Assembly (NCBI GenBank): GCA_020847015.1
Contig: JADLCW010000197.1
Location: forward strand, 1-12,237
DNA length: 12,237 bases
Direction: 5' to 3'
DNA from: Thermomicrobiales bacterium
GTDB lineage: Bacteria; Chloroflexota; Chloroflexia; Thermomicrobiales; UBA6265
The position numbers and the translations under genes were made by a program. How positions within the stretch are numbered: position 1 is the first letter of the stretch; each line of letters opens with the position of its first letter. Shown one piece after another: positions 7,066 to 12,237 of this stretch. The notes under the pieces were generated by a model. The model was not told the origin of the DNA and searched no databases. It saw nothing but the letters and a program-made list of their open reading frames with translations.

Positions 7066-7103
7066 GCATTCCGGGCTAGGATCGGAGAGGTTCTCCGGAA
7101 TGC
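7066..7103. promoter_or_regulatory. perfect 9-bp inverted repeat upstream of the flavin-binding gene
   Basis: GCATTCCGG (7066-7074) is repeated as CCGGAATGC (7095-7103) with a 20-base spacer. It lies 57 bases before the ATG at 7160 and after the transporter stop. A -10-like TAGGAT (7077-7082) falls inside the spacer, but no -35 element fits it. Either a repressor operator or an mRNA hairpin is possible. Confidence 0.4.
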
Positions 7104-7159
7104 CCGGGCGGCGCGGCGTCGTCCGGGTGCTTTCCCATTCGCGCAAGGACCCCCGGATC

Positions 7160-7573
7160 ATGATTGGCGTGCTCAGCCCGGACGAAATCGATGATGTGCT
7201 CCAGCGCCACCGGGTCGGCCATCTCGCCTGCGCGGCAAACGACCGCCCCTATGTGGTGCCCATCACCTACGCCTACGACGGGTGCTGCATCTACGCCTAT
7301 AGCGGGCTCGGTCGCAAGATCGACACGATGCGCGAGCAGCCGCTGGTCTGCTTTCAGGTGGACGAGCAGGACGGCCCCAGTGAATGGCGCAGTGTGATCG
7401 CCGAGGGGCGTTACGAAGAACTGCGCGACGATGCCGCCCGCCGCGAAGCGCTGGCGCTGCTGGGCATCACCAACGGCGCGGTAAGCCGGGCGTTGCATGC
7501 CGGCAACGGTGCGGTCGTCTTCCGCATTCGCCTCACCGAGCGCAGCGGCCGCTTCGAGCGCCGCGACGCCTGA
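7160..7573 (+). CDS. pyridoxamine 5'-phosphate oxidase-like flavin-binding protein
   Basis: The 137-residue protein starts at ATG 7160 with AAGGA about 10 bases upstream. The frame is open further upstream but unsupported. It has the split-barrel FMN-binding pattern: an N-terminal helix (SPDEIDDVLQRHRVG), the strand GHLACAANDRPYVVPITYAY (20-39), an aromatic strand ending CCIYAYSGLGRKIDTMRE (42-59), VCFQVDEQ (63-70) and WRSVIAEGRYEEL (76-88). This arrangement matches small PNPOx-related proteins such as the NimA/nitroreductase-like group, cytosolic proteins that bind FMN, F420 or heme-like cofactors. The true substrate and cofactor are not visible. At about 140 residues it is the usual size. 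An inverted repeat precedes it and a bipartite hairpin overlaps its stop codon. Confidence 0.88.
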   Translation: MIGVLSPDEIDDVLQRHRVGHLACAANDRPYVVPITYAYDGCCIYAYSGLGRKIDTMREQPLVCFQVDEQDGPSEWRSVIAEGRYEELRDDAARREALALLGITNGAVSRALHAGNGAVVFRIRLTERSGRFERRDA

Positions 7574-7613
7574 ACGGCGCGGGAGGAGTCAGCGCCTCCT
7601 GGACCGTTCAGGC
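7568..7613. terminator. bipartite hairpin overlapping the stop, between convergent genes
   Basis: GCCTGAACGG (7568-7577) pairs perfectly with CCGTTCAGGC (7604-7613). Inside it GGAGG (7582-7586) pairs with CCTCC (7595-7599). The left arm contains the TGA stop (7571-7573) of the flavin-binding gene. It serves the convergent gap before the stop of the minus-strand membrane gene at 7700. No T-run follows on either side. Confidence 0.55.
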
Positions 7614-7699
7614 CTCGCGGGGTTCGCGGCGATGCGGGCGCATGATGTCGGCCGTGCGGTGCACGCTCCCGGCTGCGGCGCGTTGGCGCGAGTGGCCGC

Positions 7700-8290
7700 T
7701 CAGACAACGGTGTGTTGCCGGTTGTAGGCGCGCCAGGCGAAAAACAGCAGCAGCGCCCCCCCGATCAGCGCGATCCAGCCCAGCAACCCCAGTCGGTCGG
7801 CGGCGTTGCTCTCGCTGGAGGTCAACAGCACCACCGCCAACACGATCAACAGCAGCGCATTGACGATCGGTCCCGCCCACGATGCCGGTTCGCCGCCGGA
7901 GAGGAAGGAGCCAGCCAGCCCGATCAGCGCGTAGGCGATCAATCCGAGCGCAAGAATCGTCCGCGCCGCATAGGGATCGAGCGTCGGCACCAGCAGCGCG
8001 CGCAGCGCGATCAGCAACCCCACCGTGGCTCCAACCCCCGCCTGCAGCATCGCGTAGGCAGCCCGCACACCGCCGATGCCACGCAACCCGGCGACGATCT
8101 GCGGAATGCTCGACAGCAGCAGCGCGATCGCGATCAGCAGGATCACCAGTTGCGCCGCCGAGGCCGGAGCCAGCAGCAGATACAACCCGATGAGAACGAC
8201 GACGACCCCCTGAATGCCCGTCACCCACCAGGCGACGTTCTCGCGCCACGGCGCATGCTCCTGCGCCATCGACAATGCCTTGTCGGCCAT
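7700..8290 (-). CDS. HdeD/DUF308-like six-helix membrane protein
   Basis: The 196-residue protein starts at ATG 8290 with a G-rich AAGGGGG ribosome binding site upstream. A TTG at 8341 would add 17 unlikely residues. After a short polar N-terminus (residues 1-18) there are six predicted helices at about 20-41, 46-67, 76-101, 110-130, 138-157 and 166-186, with a short polar tail (RAYNRQHTVV). WRENVAWWVTGIQGVVVVLIGLYLL followed by three pairs of helices with small loops is the HdeD/DUF308 repeat layout. HdeD proteins sit in the inner membrane and are linked to acid resistance in enterobacteria. That role is not shown here. The gene stands alone, convergent with the flavin-binding gene and divergent from the large regulator across a long gap. 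Confidence 0.82.
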   Translation of the reverse strand: MADKALSMAQEHAPWRENVAWWVTGIQGVVVVLIGLYLLLAPASAAQLVILLIAIALLLSSIPQIVAGLRGIGGVRAAYAMLQAGVGATVGLLIALRALLVPTLDPYAARTILALGLIAYALIGLAGSFLSGGEPASWAGPIVNALLLIVLAVVLLTSSESNAADRLGLLGWIALIGGALLLFFAWRAYNRQHTVV

Positions 8291-8595
8291 CCCCGCCCCC
8301 TTCCCGCTTGCGCCGCGCCGCTTCCCCAAGCCCGCGTTCAATCGTCCCGTGCATCATAGCGGAGCGTGCCCGGCGCCGGGCCGTCCTCGTGCGCCTGGCG
8401 GCCCGTCCGCGTCGCTCGCCGCCTCGCGCGGTCACATGACGCCGTTCGCGCCGTCATCGATCGAAGTCGTGCGCCCGCCGCGCGGCAGATGAACCGGCGC
8501 GCGGCCGATGCATTGCCGAACGTGGGACGCGCAAGAGGGCGCCGCACGCTTGCCTCGGCAGCGCGAGGCTGGCCATCCCGAACGATGCGCCGGAT

Positions 8596-8624
8596 GCGAG
8601 ATCCTTCGCTCCGCCCGGGATGAC
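8596..8624 (-). repeat. dispersed GCGAAGGATCTC-type repeat, copy 3
   Basis: Read on the minus strand it runs GTCATCCCGGG then CGGAGCGAAGGATCTCGC. It matches 8786-8814 at 24 of 29 positions in opposite orientation, with the last 15 bases identical. Confidence 0.75.
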
Positions 8625-8785
8625 CGAGACGCGCGTCAACGTGACACGGGGACGGGATCGGCCGCTCGGCGTATCGCGCCGCACGGCCACCCCGGCCAAT
8701 AATGATCCCTTCGCGACGGTTCCCTAAGACAAGCCATTCGGGCGAATCATTTCGTCCATGCCGGCTCCGCCGCACACCCCCCCGG

Positions 8786-8814
8786 ATCATCCTGAGTGCA
8801 GCGAAGGATCTCGC
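8786..8814 (+). repeat. dispersed GCGAAGGATCTC-type repeat, copy 4
   Basis: It runs ATCATCCTGAG then TGCAGCGAAGGATCTCGC on the plus strand. It forms an inverted pair with 8596-8624, about 160 bases apart. The core motif is one I recognise as common between genes in Chloroflexota and other environmental genomes. Confidence 0.75.
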
Positions 8815-8957
8815 CATCGACGCGCCCATACGCGCGGGAACGCGACTCCGGCGTGAAGGTGTCCCCGCCGCGCGGGCAGGCGGACGTTCAGGCGCGTCTG
8901 TCTGCACGAAGACGCCAACACTGTACGGAGCGTGCAGGCAGGCGCCCACATGCGATG

Positions 8958-8996
8958 CCCGGCGCCGCGGCCGACCGCGCCGGGTCGTGTTAGCAT
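8958..8996 (+). promoter_or_regulatory. 8-bp dyad abutting a possible extended -10 promoter
   Basis: CCCGGCGC (8958-8965) is perfectly inverted as GCGCCGGG (8977-8984). TG-T-TAGCAT follows at 8988-8996, an extended -10 form (4 of 6 matches to TATAAT). No -35 match is seen, and the dyad occupies that position. It lies about 45 bases before the chosen start of the large regulator. An operator for a dimeric DNA-binding protein, possibly the regulator itself, is an inference. Confidence 0.3.
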
Positions 8997-9041
8997 CATG
9001 GTGCATTGATGCGCTATCCGCATGGCGCTCCGAGAGGGTCG

Positions 9042-11645
9042 ATGCGTCCGATGTCCGCCAGCCCCTTCGCTCACGCGCTGCGCCGCGACCGGCTGGCCGC
9101 CGGTCTCAGCGAGGAGGCGCTGGCCGAGCGGCCAGGTCTGGCCGCTCGCGCCATTCACGCGCTCGAAGCGGGAGCTCGTCCGCCGCGCCGCCGCGTCGCG
9201 CTGCTGCTTGCGGAGTCGCTCGCACTCGACGCGGCGGCCCGCACGGCGTTCCTGGCCGCCGCTCGCTCTGAGGCGGTCGTTCTCCGCGCATCTCCGCCCG
9301 CCTGCGCCCGGCTGCCCATTCCCCCCGCGCGTCTCGTCGGTCGTGAACCGGAGCTGGCCCGGATCTGCGCCCTGCTGCGCCGAGCCGACGTGCGGCTGCT
9401 GACGTTGACCGGTCCGGGCGGAGTCGGCAAAACGCACTTGGCGATCGAGGCGGCGCGGGAGCTTGCCGCCGACTTTCCCGATGGTGTGGCGTTCGTCGAT
9501 CTGGCCCCGATCCGGGAACCCAACCTGGTCGCGTTCGCCCTTGCCGATGCGCTCGGTCCGCGAGAGGAGAGCTGGCGATCTCCGGCGGAATCTCTGGCCG
9601 CCTTCGCTGCCGCCCGCGCGCTTCTGATCGTGCTGGACAATTGCGAGCAGGTGCTGGACGGCATGCTTGCCGTCGCGCGTCTTCTCACCGTCGCTCCGAA
9701 TCTCAACGTGTTGGCGACCAGCCGCATGCGGCTCAATCTTCGCGGCGAGTGGGAATTGCCGGCGCCCCCGCTGGCCCTGTCCTCGCCCGGGGCGGAAGCG
9801 GCCGCGCCCGATGTCGCCGACTCCGCGAAAGCGGCCCCGGCGGTGCGCTTGTTTACCGAGCGGGCGGCCGCGGCGCGCCTCGCATTCTCGCTGGATGCCG
9901 ACAATTTCGACGCCGTGGCGCAGATCTGCTGCCGCCTGGACGGCTTGCCGCTCGCTATCGAACTGGCGGTCGCCTGGGTCAGGCAATGGTCGCCGGCCGA
10001 ACTGCTGGAGCACATGAATCCTGCCTTGCCGTTGCTGACGGATGGTCCGCGCGATCTGCCCGACCGGCAGCGGACGATGCGCGACGCCATCGCCTGGAGC
10101 TACGATCTGCTCGATCCTGAGACGCAGGCATGGTTTCGCCGCCTCAGCGTGTTCGCCGGCGGCTTCAACCGCGAGACGGCCGCGGCCGTGCGTCTCGACG
10201 CCCCCGCACTCCATGCGCGGGATTGTCTGGAAACGCTCGCCGAGTGCAATCTGCACTCCCGCATCGGCGAAGCAGGCGGCGAGCCGCGGTTCGCCATGCT
10301 GGAGACGATCCGGGAATTCGGTCTGGAGCGTCTGGCCGCGCACCACGAGCTTGCGACGGCGCGGACGGCGCATGCCGCCTGGTTTCTGGCGCTGGCCAAT
10401 GCGGCGCGGACTCACTACTACACCGCCGACGAACCGATCTGGCTCGACCACCTGGAGCGCGAGCATGCCAATGTGCGCGCGGCGCTCGCCTGGTTCGATG
10501 GGGTCGGAGCGGCCGGCGTCGAGGATGGGATGCGCCTCGTGGCGGCGCTGGCCTGGTTTTGGCATGGTCGGGGATTCGCCCAGGATGGCTTGGCGTGGGC
10601 CGAGCGATTCCTGGCCCGCCGCGCCAACGCAGCCCCGGCGGTGTGCGCCGATACGCTGACCGGTGCGGGCTTGCTCGCCTGGACCGCGGGGCAGTTCGAG
10701 CAGGCCGCGACGCTGCTCGACGAAGCGCTGGCCATCTGGCGAAATCTCGCAGATCGACCTGGGCTGGTCCGCGCGCTCGTCTTCGCGGCGGCAACGGCAA
10801 CAGCCCGGGACGATCTGACGGCGGCCGTGGCCGCGCATGAGGAGGCCGTTCGGCTTGCGTGCGCCGTCGGCGACTCGGTGTGGGTGGCCATCAGCACGGG
10901 TCACCTCGGTTTCGCCCTGACCCGGCAGGGAGCCACGATTCGCGCTCAGGTCGCCCTCGACGAACATCTCGCGCTGTTCCAGTCACTTGGCTACGAACGC
11001 GGCATCGGCTGGGCGCTGGATGGGCTTGCCAGCAATGCTCTCGCCGGCGGCGACATGTCGCAAGCGCAGCGGCGCTACCGGGACGCGCTGGCGATCGCCT
11101 GGCGGCATCGGTCATTGCCCAGCGTGGCGATCGCGCTGCGCAAGCTCGCGACCGCTACGGAGGCGGCCGGCGATGCGATCGTGGCGACGCGCGTACTGGC
11201 GGTGTCAGTCGTTGTCCGTGAATCGATCGGCGCCTCTCCGGCGCACGACGACGTGTACGGCGCCGCCCAACTGACGGAACGGTTGCGCGCGGCGCTGGGA
11301 GAGCGGCGCTTCGCGGCGGCATGGGCGGCCGGGCGAGCGCTGCCGTTGGAGCGAGCGATCGCGGAGATTTTGGGACCACCGGATTCATCCCCGCCCCGGA
11401 TTCGGCTGACGGGCCGCGAAACCGAGATTTTGCCGCTCCTCGTTGCCGGGCGGACGAACCAGGAGATCGCCGCGGCGCTGTTCCTCAGCCGCCGGACGGT
11501 CGAGAACCACATCGCCCGGCTCTTCGCCAAGCTCGGCATCCACGCGCGCCGCGACGTCGCCGGGGCCGCCTGCGCCGCCGGATTGCTCCCGGTCGCCGAG
11601 GAAGCATCCCGGGCGCCGGGCACGCCGATGCGCCAATTAGAGTAG
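9042..11645 (+). CDS. large transcriptional regulator: N-terminal HTH, NTPase, TPR-like helices, C-terminal LuxR HTH
   Basis: I chose ATG 9042 (GAGAGGG just upstream, 867 residues); ATG 9051 and ATG 9009 are alternatives. Residues 8-70 look like an XRE-type helix-turn-helix (LRRDRLAAGLSEEALAE, then AIHALEAGARPPRRR). VGREPEL at 99-105 opens a signal-transducing NTPase with Walker A GPGGVGKT (124-131), Walker B LLIVLDNCEQ (194-203), sensor ATSR (225-228) and GLPLAIEL (301-308). Winged-helix and linker segments follow, then TPR-like helices at about 528-728 that would sense a ligand or partner. Residues 788-853 are a LuxR/GerE HTH with LTGRETEILPLLVAGRTNQE and SRRTVENHIARLFAKLGI. It is a cytosolic transcription factor, presumably ATP-controlled. 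Such ATPase-LuxR proteins are abundant in Chloroflexota and Actinobacteria, but DNA-binding domains at both ends are less usual. The target genes are unknown. Confidence 0.9.
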   Translation: MRPMSASPFAHALRRDRLAAGLSEEALAERPGLAARAIHALEAGARPPRRRVALLLAESLALDAAARTAFLAAARSEAVVLRASPPACARLPIPPARLVGREPELARICALLRRADVRLLTLTGPGGVGKTHLAIEAARELAADFPDGVAFVDLAPIREPNLVAFALADALGPREESWRSPAESLAAFAAARALLIVLDNCEQVLDGMLAVARLLTVAPNLNVLATSRMRLNLRGEWELPAPPLALSSPGAEAAAPDVADSAKAAPAVRLFTERAAAARLAFSLDADNFDAVAQICCRLDGLPLAIELAVAWVRQWSPAELLEHMNPALPLLTDGPRDLPDRQRTMRDAIAWSYDLLDPETQAWFRRLSVFAGGFNRETAAAVRLDAPALHARDCLETLAECNLHSRIGEAGGEPRFAMLETIREFGLERLAAHHELATARTAHAAWFLALANAARTHYYTADEPIWLDHLEREHANVRAALAWFDGVGAAGVEDGMRLVAALAWFWHGRGFAQDGLAWAERFLARRANAAPAVCADTLTGAGLLAWTAGQFEQAATLLDEALAIWRNLADRPGLVRALVFAAATATARDDLTAAVAAHEEAVRLACAVGDSVWVAISTGHLGFALTRQGATIRAQVALDEHLALFQSLGYERGIGWALDGLASNALAGGDMSQAQRRYRDALAIAWRHRSLPSVAIALRKLATATEAAGDAIVATRVLAVSVVVRESIGASPAHDDVYGAAQLTERLRAALGERRFAAAWAAGRALPLERAIAEILGPPDSSPPRIRLTGRETEILPLLVAGRTNQEIAAALFLSRRTVENHIARLFAKLGIHARRDVAGAACAAGLLPVAEEASRAPGTPMRQLE

Positions 11646-11655
11646 TGCGGAGTCT

Positions 11656-11712
11656 GAAAATAGAGTAGCTCCCCGGCTGGGAAGTTCGTTTCCATCGCGT
11701 TACGCTATTTTC
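11656..11712. other. AT-rich 8-bp inverted repeat downstream of the regulator
   Basis: GAAAATAG (11656-11663) is inverted as CTATTTTC (11705-11712) with a 41-base spacer, starting 11 bases after the regulator stop. In this GC-rich window such AT-rich arms stand out. It could be a protein-binding dyad for the next gene. The arm length allows chance. Confidence 0.25.
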
Positions 11713-11728
11713 GAGGCGATGTCGCGGA

Positions 11729-11754
11729 GCCGAACCTTGGGGGCCAGGTTCGGC
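11729..11754 (+). promoter_or_regulatory. perfect 9-bp hairpin in the leader of the Cys-rich gene
   Basis: GCCGAACCT (11729-11737) pairs with AGGTTCGGC (11746-11754) around an 8-base loop TGGGGGCC. It lies about 84 bases after the regulator stop and 51 bases before the GTG at 11806. No T-run follows. It may be the regulator's terminator or a leader structure of the next mRNA. Confidence 0.45.
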
Positions 11755-11805
11755 AAGGCGGCGCCGTGCATTGGCGACGGTCAACCGCTCGGCAAGGAGG
11801 CTCCC

Positions 11806-12237
11806 GTGGATGATTCCCACTTCGACGCGCTCACCCGCGCGCTGACCCGATCCGTATCCCGGCGCACCGGATTCGGCGCGCTCGCCGGCGGCGCGCTCGC
11901 CCTGCTCGGCGCGGTCGTCGCCGACGCCAAAAGTAAACGCCGGCCGCCTCATGGACCCCGATCCGGGCGCGGCAAGCCCGACGCCGACGCCGCCCGGAAA
12001 CACCGGAAGAAGCGCAAAGGCGGCAACGCCGCCTGCGCGAAGTTCTGCGCGCAGGTGTTCCCCAAGGGGCAGGCGCGCGACCAATGCGTCCGCGCCGCGA
12101 CCCATAAACGGGGTCTCTGCTACCAGTGCGGACCGCAAGCCCCGCAAGGCTCCGGCAAGATTCGCTGCGGCCAGACGTGTGTCGCGGCGGGAACGGACGC
12201 CAACTGCGCCAAATGCGGCGACGCCTGCACCGGCGAC
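11806..12237 (+). CDS. Tat-signal, cysteine-rich secreted protein (3' end beyond window)
   Basis: The frame starts at GTG 11806 with AAGGAGG 5 bases upstream and is open to the window edge, giving 144 residues so far. Residues 1-42 form a twin-arginine-type signal: SRRTGFGALAGGALALLGAV with the Arg pair at 19-20, a hydrophobic core and a likely cleavage after VADA (38-41). A strongly basic linker follows (KSKRRPP, RKHRKKRKGG, about 42-73). Then come ten cysteines in 68 residues (77, 81, 94, 105, 108, 121, 125, 134, 137, 141), several as CxxC or CxxxC. The pattern fits an exported protein folded before export, with disulfides or a metal site, possibly wall-associated through the basic segment. 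Similar Tat plus Cys-rich proteins are familiar to me from Thermomicrobia-type genomes, with no assigned function. No catalytic motif is recognised and the C-terminus is unseen. Confidence 0.85.
   Translation, partial: MDDSHFDALTRALTRSVSRRTGFGALAGGALALLGAVVADAKSKRRPPHGPRSGRGKPDADAARKHRKKRKGGNAACAKFCAQVFPKGQARDQCVRAATHKRGLCYQCGPQAPQGSGKIRCGQTCVAAGTDANCAKCGDACTGD

Larger units (their letters stand above)
8291..8957. other. gene-free stretch with composite repeats
   Basis: Open frames here are Arg-rich and contain the translated repeats, so I read the stretch as non-coding. It holds an imperfect dyad ATGACG/CGTCAT (8436-8457), a hairpin GCCTCG/CGAGGC (8552-8569), two inverted copies of the dispersed repeat (8596-8624, 8786-8814), and a palindromic motif ATTCGGGCGAAT (8736-8747) in a less GC-rich patch. 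These lie one after another, as in a patchwork of decayed small mobile repeats. No RNA gene was recognised. Confidence 0.5.

Noticed and set aside
5658..7079. Plus-strand ORF of 473 codons overlapping the transporter in another frame
   Set aside because: The transporter frame shows twelve helices and MFS motifs. This one is Arg/Gly-rich noise.
8338..9006. Minus-strand ORF of 222 codons in the gap before the regulator
   Set aside because: Arg-rich, and its recognisable segments are translations of the dispersed repeat. No start context or domain.
8787..10967. Minus-strand ORF of 726 codons opposite the large regulator
   Set aside because: The Arg/Gln-rich composition has no motifs, and it covers the Walker and TPR regions of an unambiguous gene. 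It also includes intergenic repeat sequence.
11679..11708. ECF-sigma-type promoter (GGGAAGTT ... CGTT) before the Cys-rich gene
   Set aside because: The spacing between the two elements is too short for a typical ECF promoter, and the match is weak.

Overview
The window is high-GC DNA that looks like a chromosomal segment from a Chloroflexota bacterium, probably near Thermomicrobia or Sphaerobacter. This placement is inferred from three things: a very large LuxR-type regulator with a central NTPase and an extra N-terminal helix-turn-helix, a twin-arginine-secreted cysteine-rich protein with a polybasic linker, and intergenic repeats with a GTCATCC...GCGAAGGATCTC core. No rRNA, tRNA, CRISPR array, transposase or phage gene was seen.

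Left part (1-3910). A short plus-strand ORF with a lipoprotein-type signal (58-147) ends at a TGA. The same frame reopens as a coiled-coil/beta-rich protein (163-855), so the pair looks like one envelope lipoprotein split by a stop. A strong hairpin (872-901) separates it from a convergent 630-residue minus-strand protein (919-2811). That protein has a long Pro/Ala-rich linker and three copies of a Cys-containing domain resembling the database 'sunset' domain. Upstream on the same strand is a PLP-dependent threonine/serine dehydratase (2906-3910), whose leader carries a long hairpin.

Middle part (3911-8290). A gene-poor stretch contains a MITE-like inverted pair of the dispersed repeat. A minus-strand pair follows: a GNAT acetyltransferase (5140-5682) and a class I methyltransferase (4526-5143), joined by an ATGA overlap. 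Divergent from it are a YbjJ-like MFS transporter (5797-6990) and then a pyridoxamine-phosphate-oxidase-like flavin-binding protein (7160-7573). An inverted repeat lies between these two. A bipartite hairpin ends this unit opposite a convergent HdeD/DUF308-like membrane protein (7700-8290).

Right part (8291-12237). A repeat-bearing gene-free stretch of about 750 bases leads to a dyad plus possible extended -10 promoter. These precede the regulator (9042-11645: HTH, NTPase, TPR-like helices, LuxR HTH). Next comes a leader with a perfect 9-bp hairpin, then the start of a secreted Cys-rich protein (11806 to the window edge).

Apart from the GNAT-methyltransferase pair the genes look like independent small units. 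I see no defence island or biosynthetic cluster. The best candidates for new biology are the triple-domain protein, the split lipoprotein and the leader or operator structures. Starts were chosen by Shine-Dalgarno match and homology of the N-terminus, often well inside the longest possible frame.
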